Both the position numbers and the translations under genes were made by a program. A stretch of DNA of 64,000 nt from Microbulbifer donghaiensis (lineage in GTDB: Bacteria > Pseudomonadota > Gammaproteobacteria > Pseudomonadales > Cellvibrionaceae). Shown piece by piece: positions 1 through 9,836 of the stretch. Under the pieces are notes generated by a model. The model saw only the letters and a list, made by a program, of their open reading frames with translations. It searched no databases and was not told the DNA's origin. Where the stretch lies: the NCBI RefSeq assembly GCF_900129095.1, contig NZ_FQVA01000001.1:2245615-2309614 (forward strand). The letters run 5' to 3'. Position 1 is the stretch's first letter, and each line of letters begins with the position of its first letter.

Positions 1-318
1 AATATTATCTACGACGATCCCGCGCAGGTCGCGCCGGCAGACTACCGCCTGGACCTTTGCGCCGCCTTCGATGGTGAAGTGGGAGAAAATACTTTCGGCA
101 TCGTCAAAAAAACAATTCCCGCGGGTCGCTGCGCGGTGCTGCGCCATACGGGCCCGGACGAAGGACTCGCAAAGTCTGTTAAATATCTCTATCTGGAATG
201 GTTGCCGCAGAGTGGTGAAGAGTTGCGGGACTTCCCGCTCTATTTCCAGCGGGTGAAATTTTTCCCGGACGTGGCGGAAGTCGAAGCGGTTACGGATATT
301 TTTCTGCCGCTAAAATAG
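1..318 (+). CDS. GyrI-like effector-binding domain, C-terminal part of an AraC-type regulator (5' truncated)
   Basis: The frame is open from the first base and ends with TAG at 316-318, giving about 105 residues. The start lies outside the window. The visible part begins with IIYDDP and continues through RLDLCAAFDGEV, the pattern of the GyrI-like small-molecule-binding domain found at the C-terminus of many AraC/SoxS-type regulators. It ends with the usual LYFQRVKFFPDV-like tail. The domain normally binds a hydrophobic or cationic effector. The helix-turn-helix half cannot be seen, so a free-standing GyrI-like protein is also possible. It converges on gmhB with only 34 bases between the stops. 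Confidence 0.7.
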   Translation, partial: NIIYDDPAQVAPADYRLDLCAAFDGEVGENTFGIVKKTIPAGRCAVLRHTGPDEGLAKSVKYLYLEWLPQSGEELRDFPLYFQRVKFFPDVAEVEAVTDIFLPLK

Positions 319-352
319 CAGCGAAAACTAGCCCGGCCGATTTTTTTCGGCA

Positions 353-901
353 CTACCGCAATAAAAATTCGGCGAACTGCGCCAGGTCATCGAACACTGC
401 AGTATCGGCCAGTTGCTCGTCCGGCTCGTTGATCAGCTGTAGCAGCGTCTGCTCGCCCGCACCAGTCTTCACCAGCACCGGCTTGCAGCCTTTCTCCAGC
501 GCCGCCTGCAGGTCCTTTAGTTTGTCGCCGACCATGTAACTGCCGTGCAGGCTGGTATCGAATTCCGCCTCTATCGCATCCAGCAACCCGGCTTTCGGTT
601 TGCGGCAGCGGCAGTCGTCATCGGGTCCGTGGGGGCAGTAGAAAATCGCGGCGATTTCGCCGCCGGCGTCTTCAACCAGCGCGCGCATCTTCGCGTGCAT
701 GGCTTCGAGATCGTCCAGGTCGAACAGGCCCCGGGCGAGGCCGCTCTGGTTGCTGGCGATCACCAACTGGTGGCCGGCCCGGCTCATGTCCGCCATTGCC
801 TCGATGCTGCCGGGCAGCGGGATCCACTCGTCGGCGGATTTGACGTAGCCGTCGGAGTCATAATTGATGACGCCGTCCCGGTCCAGCACGATGATTGCCA
901 T
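353..901 (-). CDS. gmhB: D-glycero-beta-D-manno-heptose 1,7-bisphosphate 7-phosphatase
   Basis: HAD-superfamily phosphatase of 182 residues (E. coli 191), cytoplasmic. It removes the 7-phosphate of heptose bisphosphate in the pathway to ADP-heptose for the LPS inner core. The nucleophile motif DRDGVIN is at residues 7-13, followed by a SNQSG motif near residue 50, the zinc loop CPHGPDDDCRC near residue 90, and the acidic motif VGDKLKD. The ATG at 901 is preferred over one 24 bases upstream because family members start almost directly with the DRDG strand. It lies 70 bases downstream of glyS on the same strand, an arrangement also common in pseudomonads. Confidence 0.93.
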   Translation of the reverse strand: MAIIVLDRDGVINYDSDGYVKSADEWIPLPGSIEAMADMSRAGHQLVIASNQSGLARGLFDLDDLEAMHAKMRALVEDAGGEIAAIFYCPHGPDDDCRCRKPKAGLLDAIEAEFDTSLHGSYMVGDKLKDLQAALEKGCKPVLVKTGAGEQTLLQLINEPDEQLADTAVFDDLAQFAEFLLR

Positions 902-971
902 GAAGAGTTTTCCGCAGTCAGACAATCGCCGCAGCCGGCATAACCGGCTGCGACAGGATTGGATGCTTGAA

Positions 972-3053
972 TTACTTTGCCGGTACCAGCAGCGAAATAT
1001 CCGCTACCTCGAGGAACAGCGCGCGCAGCTGCGCCAGCAATGCCAGGCGGTTATCGCGCAACTTCTCGTCATCGGTCATAACCATCACGTGGTCGAAGAA
1101 GCTGTCGACGGTGTCGCGCAGACCGGCGAGGCCGGCCAGGCCCTCGGCAAACATTGCGTCCTGATAGAGCGGCTCCACCTCGGTACGGGCGACTTGCACG
1201 GCGGCGTAAAGGGCTTTTTCCGCATCTTCCTGCAGCAGGCTCTCGTCTACCGTGTGCGGTACATTGCCTTCCAGCTTGGCGAGAATATTGGACACGCGCT
1301 TGTTGGCTGCCGCCAGCGCTTCGGCTTCCGGCAGCTGGCTGAAGGCGTGCACCGCGTGCACCCGGTTGTCGATATCCAGTGGGCGCGACAGCTTGCGCGC
1401 GGCTACTGAAAGGAATACTTCGGTGGCGATGCCCTGGTCCTCGTAGCGGGCGCGGAAGCGCTCGAGGATGTACTGCAGTGTCTGCTCGACGACGTTGTTG
1501 TATTCGCCCAGCGCGGTGCGCGGGAAATTGTTGCGGGCCAGTTCCAGCAGTTCGCGCAGGTCCAGGTCGAGTTTTTTCTCCACCAGGATACGGATAACGC
1601 CCAGGCTGGCGCGGCGCAGCGCGAAGGGATCGCGGGAGCCGCTCGGCGGCTGGCCGATACCAAAGATGCCCACCAGGGTGTCGAGGCGATCCGCCAGTGC
1701 GATCACGGTGCCGGTCTCACTGCGCGGCAGTTCGTCACCGGCAAACTTGGGCATGTACTGCTCGTACATCGCCTTGGCCACGTCGAGCGGCTCGCCATCG
1801 TTTTCCGCATAGTAGTAGCCGGCGATGCCCTGCATGTCCGCAAATTCGAACACCATCTCGGTGACCAGGTCGGACTTGCACAGGCGACCGGCGCGCGCGG
1901 CCCAGTCGGGATTTGCGTCTATCCTGTCGGCAATCTTCGCTGCCAGTACCGCCAGGCGCTCGGTCTTGTCGTATACCGTGCCCAGGTGCTGCTGGAAGAT
2001 AACCTGCTTCAGCTTTTCCCGGCGCGCTTCCAGGCTGGTCTTCTTGTCGGTCTCGAAAAAGAAGGCCGCATCGGCGAGGCGCGGGCGAATCACCCGCTCG
2101 TTACCGTGAATCACCTGGGCCGGATCCTGGCTCTCGATATTGGACACGGTAATAAAGAACGGCAGCAGCTGCCCGTCCGGATCCACCACGTGAAAATACT
2201 TCTGGTGTTCCTTCATAGAGGAGATCAGCGCCTCGGCAGGCACTGCCAGGAAGCGCTCCTCGAAGCGGCCGGTCAGGGCCACCGGCCACTCCACCAGGGC
2301 GGTCACCTCGTCGAGCAGATCGTCGTCGATCACTGCCTCGCCGTTGACGTTATTCGCCTCGGCCATGACCTGTTCGCGGATGGTTTCGCGGCGCTCGGCG
2401 AAATCGGCGATCACATAGCCGGGCTCGCGCAGCTGCTGCACATAGTCGTGGGCGGAGTGGATTTCCAGTTCGCGGTTGCAGTGGAAGCGGTGACCGCGGC
2501 TGGTGTTGCCGGCCTGCAGCCCCAGTACCTCGCCGTCGACCACCTGGTTGCCGAACAGCATCAGCAGCCAGTGCACCGGCCGCACGAATTCCTCGCGGCG
2601 CGCGCCCCAGCGCATGCGCTTGGGGATCGGCAGCTGTGCCAGTGCCTTCTCGACGATGCCCGCCAGCAGGGTTTTGGTGGCGGCACCCTTCTGTTCACTG
2701 ACGAAGGCGAGGCGCTCGCCCTTGTCGGTGTCGACGCGGCTCAGCTGCTCGACAGTGACGCCGTTGCTGCGCGCGAAGCCCTCGGCGGCCTTGCTCGGCT
2801 TACCCTCTTTATCGAAGGCGGCCTGCACGGCCGGGCCGAGTTTCTCTATCTGCTTGTCCTGCTGCTTGTCGGCCAGCGCGGACACCGCCACCGCCAGGCG
2901 GCGCGGCGCCGCATAGGCTTTCACCTCGCCGAACTCCAGCTCGGCGCCTTTCAGTCCCTGGGCGATACCGTCGGCAAAGGCGCTCATCAGCTTGTGCAGC
3001 GCTTTCGGCGGCAGCTCTTCGGTGCCCAGCTCTACCAGAAAATCCTGCGCCAT
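972..3053 (-). CDS. glyS: Glycyl-tRNA synthetase beta subunit
   Basis: 693 residues (E. coli 689). It is the beta chain of the bacterial alpha2beta2 glycyl-tRNA synthetase, needed for tRNA recognition and full charging activity. The N-terminus LVELGTEELPPKAL is the family signature. The middle carries an HD-like region, and the C-terminal anticodon-binding region includes the RVSNIL motif. Its ATG overlaps the stop of glyQ by one base (TAATG at 3055-3051 on the minus strand), so the two chains are translationally coupled, which suits a fixed subunit ratio. Confidence 0.97.
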   Translation of the reverse strand: MAQDFLVELGTEELPPKALHKLMSAFADGIAQGLKGAELEFGEVKAYAAPRRLAVAVSALADKQQDKQIEKLGPAVQAAFDKEGKPSKAAEGFARSNGVTVEQLSRVDTDKGERLAFVSEQKGAATKTLLAGIVEKALAQLPIPKRMRWGARREEFVRPVHWLLMLFGNQVVDGEVLGLQAGNTSRGHRFHCNRELEIHSAHDYVQQLREPGYVIADFAERRETIREQVMAEANNVNGEAVIDDDLLDEVTALVEWPVALTGRFEERFLAVPAEALISSMKEHQKYFHVVDPDGQLLPFFITVSNIESQDPAQVIHGNERVIRPRLADAAFFFETDKKTSLEARREKLKQVIFQQHLGTVYDKTERLAVLAAKIADRIDANPDWAARAGRLCKSDLVTEMVFEFADMQGIAGYYYAENDGEPLDVAKAMYEQYMPKFAGDELPRSETGTVIALADRLDTLVGIFGIGQPPSGSRDPFALRRASLGVIRILVEKKLDLDLRELLELARNNFPRTALGEYNNVVEQTLQYILERFRARYEDQGIATEVFLSVAARKLSRPLDIDNRVHAVHAFSQLPEAEALAAANKRVSNILAKLEGNVPHTVDESLLQEDAEKALYAAVQVARTEVEPLYQDAMFAEGLAGLAGLRDTVDSFFDHVMVMTDDEKLRDNRLALLAQLRALFLEVADISLLVPAK

Positions 3054-4009
3054 TACTGCTTCTCCTCTTGCTCGACTTCTTCCGCCAGAATATCCGCGCG
3101 CAATTCCGCTGCCGCCAGCGGGAAACCGAGGGCGCGGCGCGCATCGTAGTAGGCCTGGGCCACAGCGCGGGCCAGGGTTCGCACGCGCAGAATGTAGCGC
3201 TGGCGCTCGGTAACCGAGATGGCGTGGCGCGCGTCCAGCAGGTTGAATGCGTGGGATGCCTTCATGACCTGCTCGTAAGCCGGCAGCGGCAGACCCAGCT
3301 CGATCAGGCGGCTGCTTTCACGCTCGCAGTGATCGAAGGTGGCGAACAGGAATTCCACGTCCGCCTGCTCAAAGTTGTAGTGGGACATCTCCACCTCGTT
3401 CTGGTGGAAGACGTCGCCGTAGGTGACCGGGGAACCGTCCGGGTTGCGGGTCCATACCAGGTCGTAAATGGATTCCACACCCTGCAGATACATGGCGATG
3501 CGCTCGAGACCGTAGGTGATCTCGCCGGTGACCGGGTAACACTCGAGCCCGCCCACCTGCTGGAAGTAGGTGAACTGGGTGACTTCCATGCCGTTCAGCC
3601 ACACCTCCCAGCCGAGGCCCCAGGCGCCGAGGGTGGGGGACTCCCAGTTGTCCTCGACGAAGCGGATATCGTGCACCGCCGGATCCACGCCCATGGCGCG
3701 CAGGCTGTCCAGGTACAGATCCTGGATATTGTCCGGTGACGGCTTCATCACCACCTGGTACTGGTAGTAGTGCTGCAGGCGGTTGGGGTTCTCGCCGTAG
3801 CGGCCGTCGGTGGGGCGGCGGCACGGCTGTACATAGGCGGCGTTCCAGGTCTCGGGGCCCACGGCGCGCAGGAAGGTGGCCGGGTGAAAGGTACCGGCGC
3901 CCACTTCCATATCCAGAGGCTGTAGAATGACGCACCCTTGGCGCGCCCAGTAATCCTGCAGGGCAAAAATCAAACCCTGAAAGGTGCTGAGGTCATATTG
4001 CTTGGACAC
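3053..4009 (-). CDS. glyQ: Glycyl-tRNA synthetase alpha subunit
   Basis: Catalytic alpha chain of class II glycyl-tRNA synthetase, 318 residues from the chosen start (E. coli 303). The core [18 protein letters not shown] and the later [17 protein letters not shown] region (motif 2) match the family closely. I chose GTG at 4009 because GGAG stands six bases before it and the protein then starts [10 protein letters not shown], close to the E. coli N-terminus. A TTG at 4042 would add 11 residues but has no clear ribosome binding site. The C-terminus has a short acidic extension. It is co-transcribed with glyS and divergent from the acyltransferase gene. Confidence 0.95.
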   Translation of the reverse strand: MSKQYDLSTFQGLIFALQDYWARQGCVILQPLDMEVGAGTFHPATFLRAVGPETWNAAYVQPCRRPTDGRYGENPNRLQHYYQYQVVMKPSPDNIQDLYLDSLRAMGVDPAVHDIRFVEDNWESPTLGAWGLGWEVWLNGMEVTQFTYFQQVGGLECYPVTGEITYGLERIAMYLQGVESIYDLVWTRNPDGSPVTYGDVFHQNEVEMSHYNFEQADVEFLFATFDHCERESSRLIELGLPLPAYEQVMKASHAFNLLDARHAISVTERQRYILRVRTLARAVAQAYYDARRALGFPLAAAELRADILAEEVEQEEKQ

Positions 4010-4171
4010 CGCTATCTCCGGATCAGTATGTGCTTTGGGCAAAGGGACGCAATTATAGCGGTAGCGGGTTGCGCACTAAAGGCGCCGCGGCCGCACAATC
4101 CGCACTGAATGGCCATACTTGGCCCTGGACAGGCCTGTCCGAACTCGAATTTTGCATAGGAAGTTGTTGCA

Positions 4172-5056
4172 TTGGATATCAAGGGGCGCCTGGCTGCCGG
4201 CGCACTCAAACTGATCGGCAAACTGCCGCTGCGCTGGTCGCGCCGGCTCGGCTGGGTTTTCGGCCAGATGGCGGTGCTGACCCGCGGCGATAGCCTGCGT
4301 ATCAGCCGCATCAATCTCGGCCTCTGTTACCCGGCCATGGACGCGAACAAGCGGGAAAAGCTCGCCCGCGACAGCGTGGTCCACACCGCCATTACCGGCT
4401 GCGAAGTGGCAACCATCTGGCACCAGCCGTGGAACCACAGCGAGGACCAGATAGTGCGGGTACGCAACCAGCAGCTGCTGTCCGACCGCGCCGACGACGG
4501 CCGCGGTGTATTGGTATTGATGCCGCACACCGGCAACTGGGAAATTTTTGGCATGTACCTGGCGACCCTGGGGCCTTCCACCGCTCTCTACGCGCCCCCT
4601 AAAATCGCCTCGCTGGACCCGATCATCCGCGCCGGCCGCGAGGCCACCGGCACGACGATGGTGCCGACCAACATGCACGGCGTGCGCTCGTTGCTGAAGG
4701 CGCTGAAGGCGGGCAATATCGTTATGGTGCTGCCGGATCAGGAGCCGGATATGGGCGGCGACTTCGCCCCCTTCTTCGGCAAGCCGGCGCTGACCATGAC
4801 CCTGGCCCACAACCTGCTGCAGCGCACCGGCTGCCGCTGTGTGTTCGGCTTCGGCAAGCGGGTGGAGGGCGGCTTCGAGCTGGTGTTCCTGCCCGCCGAG
4901 CAGGCGATCTACAGCGACGAGCAGAAGGTTTCGCTGGCGGCGATGAACCGCGGCGTCGAGGCCTGTATCGCCGAAGCGCCGGAACAGTACCAGTGGGAGT
5001 ACAAGCGCTTCCGCAAGCAGCCGGAAGGAAAAAGCCGCATTTATCGCAAGAGCTGA
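4172..5056 (+). CDS. LpxL/HtrB-family lysophospholipid acyltransferase
   Basis: 294 residues of the lipid A late-acyltransferase family, which transfers a fatty acyl chain from acyl-ACP to a Kdo2-lipid A precursor at the inner membrane. The HX4E catalytic motif is seen as HTGNWE near residue 116, followed by a PDQEPD motif near residue 190 and a conserved GFGKR segment. The start is TTG at 4172 with AGGAAG a short distance upstream. It lacks an obvious strong N-terminal anchor helix and is slightly shorter than E. coli LpxL (306), so whether it adds laurate or myristate cannot be read from sequence. Pseudomonads have a homologue in the same position near glyQ. Confidence 0.85.
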   Translation: MDIKGRLAAGALKLIGKLPLRWSRRLGWVFGQMAVLTRGDSLRISRINLGLCYPAMDANKREKLARDSVVHTAITGCEVATIWHQPWNHSEDQIVRVRNQQLLSDRADDGRGVLVLMPHTGNWEIFGMYLATLGPSTALYAPPKIASLDPIIRAGREATGTTMVPTNMHGVRSLLKALKAGNIVMVLPDQEPDMGGDFAPFFGKPALTMTLAHNLLQRTGCRCVFGFGKRVEGGFELVFLPAEQAIYSDEQKVSLAAMNRGVEACIAEAPEQYQWEYKRFRKQPEGKSRIYRKS

Positions 5057-5109
5057 CGGCGGCAAGGCTGACGCTTGCTAGGCTCTAGCGGATCCCCGCG
5101 GAGATTTCT

Positions 5110-5523
5110 ATGAGCCCAAAACTGCCTTCCCTGTTGCCTTTGGCAATCGTCGCCGTATTCGGATTGCTGCAATTCCTTGCGCTGGCACTGCTATGGGGGC
5201 ACCTCGGGCAGCTCAGTCCGGTATCGCGCTGGCTAATGGACAACCTGACTGGCACTGCCTGGTTTTACCCGCTGCTGTGGCTGCACGACCTGCTGATCAA
5301 TGTGCTTCTCTGCCTGCCACTGGTGCTGCTGATCCGGCGCATCAGTGACCGCCATTCCGTGCCGCTGCTGGTCGCAGCCGTGGTGCCCGCCTTTGTCTAT
5401 TTCAACTGGCCGCTGTTGGGTAGCGGTATCGCGGTAACGTTCTGGCACTTGGCCGGCTGGGTCAGTACGTTGGTGATGGTGCCGCTAGCGTTTCTGTTGA
5501 TGGCGCGCTTCCGTCAACGGTAG
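5110..5523 (+). CDS. Small integral membrane protein of unknown function
   Basis: 137 residues with about four hydrophobic segments: residues 7-30, 50-75, 88-105 and 112-132. There is a central polar loop containing RRISDRHS. No catalytic motif is recognisable. The ATG is preceded by GGAG at a workable distance. It stands alone between the acyltransferase on the same strand (53-base gap) and the convergent trkH, so it may be transcribed with the acyltransferase. Confidence 0.6.
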   Translation: MSPKLPSLLPLAIVAVFGLLQFLALALLWGHLGQLSPVSRWLMDNLTGTAWFYPLLWLHDLLINVLLCLPLVLLIRRISDRHSVPLLVAAVVPAFVYFNWPLLGSGIAVTFWHLAGWVSTLVMVPLAFLLMARFRQR

Positions 5524-5563
5524 TTCGGCCAGATTGCCGATCGACTGTGTCGGTGCGGGCGAC

Positions 5564-7015
5564 TCAATGGCGCCAGAAGGCCGGCGTCAGCAGCACCAGC
5601 AGGGTAAAGATTTCCAGGCGCCCCATCAGCATCGCCAGGATCAGGAACCATTTGGCCACCTCGTTGACGGAGCCGTAGTGGGCGGCGGCGTCACCGAGGG
5701 CCGGACCTATATTGCTGAGGCAGGAGGCGACGGTGGAAAAGGCGGTGACGAAGTTCTCCCCGGTGGCCATCACGATTACGGTGAACACGAAGAAAGACAG
5801 AATGTAGACCGCGAAGAAGCCCCACACGGCATCGGTGACCCGTTCCGGCACTATCTTGCGGTTTACCTTGATGGGGATGACTGCGTTGGCGTGTACCAGG
5901 CGGTTCAGTTCGCGCAGGCCGGACTTCATGATCAACATGCCCCGCACCGCCTTGATGCCACCGCAGGTGGAACCGGCACAGGCACCGAGAATGCCCAACA
6001 GCAGCAGCACATACGGCAGGAAGGCGGGCCAGGCGGAGAAGTTTTCCGAAGCGAAACCGGCCGTGGTGCCAATGGAAACCACCTGGAAGAAACCGTGCAG
6101 GAAACTGCCGCTGGGTGTGAACATGCCCAGATACCACAGGTACAGGCTGATCGACAGTGCGGCGCACAGGGTCAGCATGACCCAGAAGCGGAACTCGGAA
6201 TCCTGCCAGTAGTGACGCAGGCTGCGGTTGCGGAAGGCAAAGAAGTGCAGACCGAAATTGATCGCAGCGGTAAACATGAACACGATGCAGATAGCCATGA
6301 TCGCATGGTTATTGGCATAGAAGCCCATGCTGGCATCGTGGGTGGAAAAGCCGCCGTTGGCCACCGTGGAGAAGGCGTGACCTATGGCATCGAACGCTGT
6401 CATGCCGGCCCACCAATAACCGAGGCCGCACAATATCGTCAGGATCACATAGATCACGATCAGCGCGCGCGCCGTCTCGGCGATGCGCGGTGTCAGTTTC
6501 GTATCTTTTACCGGGCCGGGAATTTCGGCCTTGTACAGCTGCATGCCACCGATACCCAGCATCGGCAGGATGGCCAGTGCGATTACGATCACGCCGATAC
6601 CGCCGAACCACTGCAATTGCTGGCGGTAGTAGAGAATCGCCGGCGGCAGGCTGTCGAGACCGGTGATGACCGTGGCACCGGTGGTGGTGAGTCCGGAGAT
6701 AGATTCGAAAATCGAATCGGTGACGCCGAGATCCGGTTGCGGGCTGATGATCAGCGGCAGCGAACCGAAACTGCCCAGTACCAGCCAGAATAGCGATGTC
6801 ACGACGAAGCCGTCACGCGTGCGCAGTTCCTGCCGCAGGTCGTGCACCGGCAGCCACATAAACAGGCCGGTGACCAGCGTGATGACAAAGGCGGCGCTGA
6901 AGGCGGTGTGGGTGTTGTCGTGATACCACAGCGACACGGCGATAGGCGGCAGCAGTGTCAGGCTGAACACCGTCAGGAGTATTCCGAAAATTCGCGCAAT
7001 TACTGCAATTCGCAT
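5564..7015 (-). CDS. trkH: Trk potassium uptake system membrane subunit TrkH
   Basis: 483 residues, the same length as E. coli TrkH. It is the inner-membrane K+-translocating subunit, which works with the NAD/ATP-binding ring TrkA. Four repeats each end in a pore loop with a filter glycine: TTGATV, NGGFST, TAGFAS and SNIGPA, in order. It lies downstream of trkA on the same strand with 85 bases between them, so both Trk subunits probably come from the def-fmt-rsmB-trkA-trkH transcript. Confidence 0.96.
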   Translation of the reverse strand: MRIAVIARIFGILLTVFSLTLLPPIAVSLWYHDNTHTAFSAAFVITLVTGLFMWLPVHDLRQELRTRDGFVVTSLFWLVLGSFGSLPLIISPQPDLGVTDSIFESISGLTTTGATVITGLDSLPPAILYYRQQLQWFGGIGVIVIALAILPMLGIGGMQLYKAEIPGPVKDTKLTPRIAETARALIVIYVILTILCGLGYWWAGMTAFDAIGHAFSTVANGGFSTHDASMGFYANNHAIMAICIVFMFTAAINFGLHFFAFRNRSLRHYWQDSEFRFWVMLTLCAALSISLYLWYLGMFTPSGSFLHGFFQVVSIGTTAGFASENFSAWPAFLPYVLLLLGILGACAGSTCGGIKAVRGMLIMKSGLRELNRLVHANAVIPIKVNRKIVPERVTDAVWGFFAVYILSFFVFTVIVMATGENFVTAFSTVASCLSNIGPALGDAAAHYGSVNEVAKWFLILAMLMGRLEIFTLLVLLTPAFWRH

Positions 7016-7100
7016 CGGCGCCTATCAGCCTGTTATCTAATGAATATGTGGAGGCGCCGCGCGCTACCGCCGGACACTTCCAGCTCCCGTGTTCGAATAA

Positions 7101-8486
7101 TCAGAAGAAACTGAAGCCCACCTGGAACAGCTGCTCCACGTGGCGCGTCTGCCGGCGGTCCACCAGGAATACGATCACGTGATCGTCGCTCTGCACTACC
7201 ACGTCGTCGTGGGCAATCAGCACTTCACTGCCGCCGTCGGTTTCGCGGACGATGGCGCCGATGGCGGCCCCCTCCGGCAGGTCGATATCCTCGATCTTGC
7301 GCCCCACCACCCTGGAGGTGCGGCTGTCGCCGTGGGCGATCACCTCGATGGCCTCGGCGGCGCCGCGGCGCAGCGAGTGCACGTTCACCATATCGCCGCG
7401 GCGCACATGGGTCAGCAGGCTGCCGATCGTGTTCTGCTGCGGCGAGATGGCGATATCGATCTCGCCGCCCTGCACCAGGTCCACATAGGCGCGGTTGTTG
7501 ATCAGGGTCATCACCTTGCGCGCACCCAGCCGCTTGGCCAGCAGCGACGACATGATGTTGGCCTCGTCGTCGTTGGTCAGCGCGAGGAACACATCGGTAT
7601 CCTCGATGTTTTCCTCCAGCAGCAGATCTTGATCCGAAGCGCTACCGTGCAAGATGATGCTGTGGGAGAGTTCCTCCGACAGGAACACACAGCGCTCGTG
7701 GCTCTGTTCGATGATCTTGACCGCGTAGCGGTTTTCCAGCTTGTGCGCCAGGCGCAGGCCGATGTTGCCGCCGCCGGCAATCACGACGCGCTTGTACCCG
7801 TGTTCCAGCCGGCGCAGCTCGCTCATCACCGCGCGAATATCTGCGCGCGCGGCGATAAAGAAGACCTCGTCGCCGGCCTCGATCACCGTGTCGCCCTGCG
7901 GGATAATCGGGCTGTTGCGGCGGTAGATGGCGGCGACGCGGGTATCCACCTTGGGCATATGCTCGCGCAGGTAGCGCAGCTGGTGTCCCACTAATGGCCC
8001 GCCCTGAACGGCGCGCACCGCCACCAGCTGTACGCGGCCGTCGGCGAAATCCAGCACCTGCAGCGCCCCCGGGTGCTCCATCAGGCGCGCGATATATTCC
8101 GATACCAGCTGCTCCGGGCTGATCAGCACATCGATAGGAATCGCCTGGGTGTCGAACAGTTGCGGGTATTGCAGGTAGGAGGCGGCGCGCACGCGGGCAA
8201 TCTTCGTGGGCACGCGAAACAGCGAGTGGGCGATCTGGCAGGCCGCCATATTGGTTTCGTCGTTATTGGTGACCGCCACCAGGATATCGGCATCCTCGAT
8301 ACCGGCATCCAGCAGAATATCCGGGTGGGAGGCGTGGCCGACGACCACGCCGATATCGATGCGGTCGCCCAGCTCGCGCAGGGTTTTCTCGTCGCTGTCG
8401 ATCAGCACAATGTCGTTGCGCTCGGAGGCCAGCGCCTCCGCCAGTGACCCGCCCACCTGGCCGGCGCCGAGAATGACAATTTTCAT
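7101..8486 (-). CDS. trkA: Trk potassium uptake system regulatory subunit TrkA
   Basis: 461 residues (E. coli 458), a peripheral cytoplasmic protein that gates TrkH. It has two tandem RCK units. The first nucleotide-binding motif is [13 protein letters not shown] at the N-terminus, and the second, [11 protein letters not shown], is at about residue 237. A TrkA_C domain follows each Rossmann fold. The gene starts 30 bases after the rsmB stop, in the same order as in Pseudomonas and Vibrio. Confidence 0.97.
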   Translation of the reverse strand: MKIVILGAGQVGGSLAEALASERNDIVLIDSDEKTLRELGDRIDIGVVVGHASHPDILLDAGIEDADILVAVTNNDETNMAACQIAHSLFRVPTKIARVRAASYLQYPQLFDTQAIPIDVLISPEQLVSEYIARLMEHPGALQVLDFADGRVQLVAVRAVQGGPLVGHQLRYLREHMPKVDTRVAAIYRRNSPIIPQGDTVIEAGDEVFFIAARADIRAVMSELRRLEHGYKRVVIAGGGNIGLRLAHKLENRYAVKIIEQSHERCVFLSEELSHSIILHGSASDQDLLLEENIEDTDVFLALTNDDEANIMSSLLAKRLGARKVMTLINNRAYVDLVQGGEIDIAISPQQNTIGSLLTHVRRGDMVNVHSLRRGAAEAIEVIAHGDSRTSRVVGRKIEDIDLPEGAAIGAIVRETDGGSEVLIAHDDVVVQSDDHVIVFLVDRRQTRHVEQLFQVGFSFF

Positions 8487-8516
8487 ATCAGATAAGGCTC
8501 GCGGTTCTAACCGCTG

Positions 8517-9836
8517 TTATTCGGCTTTGCTCAGCAGAGCGTAGTAGAAACCGTCGCCACCATCGGGCCGCGGAAACAGCTGTATGCCCGCCGCCTGCGG
8601 TTTGCCCCAGGGCTCGCCGCCCAGTAATTGCGGGGTATTGTCGCTCGCATCCTCGGTCTCCGCAACGAAGGCCGCTACCACCTCACTGTTTTCCGCCGGC
8701 AGGACGGAGCAGGTCGCGTACAACAGCTTGCCGCCGGGTTTCAGAATCTGCCACATGGCGCGCAGGATACGACCCTGCAGCTGTGCCAGTTCGGCAATAT
8801 CCTCCTCGCGGCGCAGCAGCTTGATATCCGGGTTGCGGCGAATCACGCCGGTGGCGGAGCAGGGCGCATCCAGCAGGATGCAATCGAAGGGCTGGCCGTC
8901 CCACCAGGCGTCCGATTCGGCGGCGTCGGCACAGATCAGTTCGGCGTCACAGCCGATGCGCGCCAGGTTTTCCGCGACGCGATCGAGGCGCTCCTCATCG
9001 ATATCCAGGGCGCTCAGGTGCACCGACGGCTGTTGTTCCAGCAGGTGGCAGCTCTTGCCGCCGGGCGCGGCGCAGGCATCCAGTACTCTATCTTCCGCGG
9101 CGGGTGCCAGCAGCAGTGCCGACAGCTGTGCCGATTCGTCCTGCACGCTGACCAGTCCCTCGGCAAAGCCGGGCAGTTCGCTGACGGCGCAGGCCGCGGC
9201 GAGGGTGATGCCCACCGGCGAGATGGTACAGGGCTGTGCGGCAATATTCGCGGCCTTGAGCTGCTGCAGGTAGTCGTCGCGGGAAACCCTGGCGCCGTTG
9301 ACGCGCAGCGTCATTGGCGGATTGGCGTTGTTGGCGCGGAAGATGTCGGCGGCCGCGTCTGGCCAGGCGGCCTTGATGCGCTGCTGCAACCACGCCGGAT
9401 GCATGGAGCTGAACTGAGGATTACCGGACAGTTTGCGCTGCAGCTGTTCGCGGCTGCGCTGGGCATTGCGTAAAACGCCGTTGATAACGCCGGTGGCGCG
9501 ATCGAGTTTGAGCGTGCGCGCGGCGTTGACGGTAGCGGAAATCGCCGCGTGATCGGGAATGCGGGTGTATTCGAGCTGGTAGAGCCCGAGCAGAATCAGC
9601 GCCTCGACCTCGATGTCCGCCGGCGGCTTGCGCAGCAGTTTGCCCGCCAGCAGTTGCAGCCGCGGCGCAGTGCGCGCGCCGCCGTAACAGAGTTCGCGCA
9701 GCAGTGCGCGATCGCGCTCGTCGACCCGTTCTTCGGCGCGTGGCAACAGCCGCGCCAGCGAGCCCCGGCCGTCGAGCAGTGAAGCCAGTACCTGTGCCGC
9801 CAGGGCGCGTACGTCGCCACGTGCGTCGAGTTTCAT
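8517..9836 (-). CDS. rsmB: 16S rRNA (cytosine-967-C5)-methyltransferase
   Basis: 439 residues (E. coli 429). The N-terminal third is an NusB-like RNA-binding domain, and the rest is a SAM-dependent methyltransferase that makes m5C967 in 16S rRNA. Motif I reads DACAAPGGKS, motif IV is DAPCSATGV and motif VI is the TCSVLPAENS segment. The two catalytic cysteines are in the latter two motifs. The ATG follows the fmt stop with no intervening base, so translation is probably coupled to fmt. Confidence 0.97.
   Translation of the reverse strand: MKLDARGDVRALAAQVLASLLDGRGSLARLLPRAEERVDERDRALLRELCYGGARTAPRLQLLAGKLLRKPPADIEVEALILLGLYQLEYTRIPDHAAISATVNAARTLKLDRATGVINGVLRNAQRSREQLQRKLSGNPQFSSMHPAWLQQRIKAAWPDAAADIFRANNANPPMTLRVNGARVSRDDYLQQLKAANIAAQPCTISPVGITLAAACAVSELPGFAEGLVSVQDESAQLSALLLAPAAEDRVLDACAAPGGKSCHLLEQQPSVHLSALDIDEERLDRVAENLARIGCDAELICADAAESDAWWDGQPFDCILLDAPCSATGVIRRNPDIKLLRREEDIAELAQLQGRILRAMWQILKPGGKLLYATCSVLPAENSEVVAAFVAETEDASDNTPQLLGGEPWGKPQAAGIQLFPRPDGGDGFYYALLSKAE

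Noticed and set aside
4010-4171. A T-box-like leader before glyQ
   Set aside because: No T-box sequence or specifier structure is visible, and T-boxes are essentially absent from gammaproteobacteria.
5534-6793. A 419-codon open frame opposite trkH
   Set aside because: It is rich in Gln, His and Glu without domains, while trkH is complete on the opposite strand.
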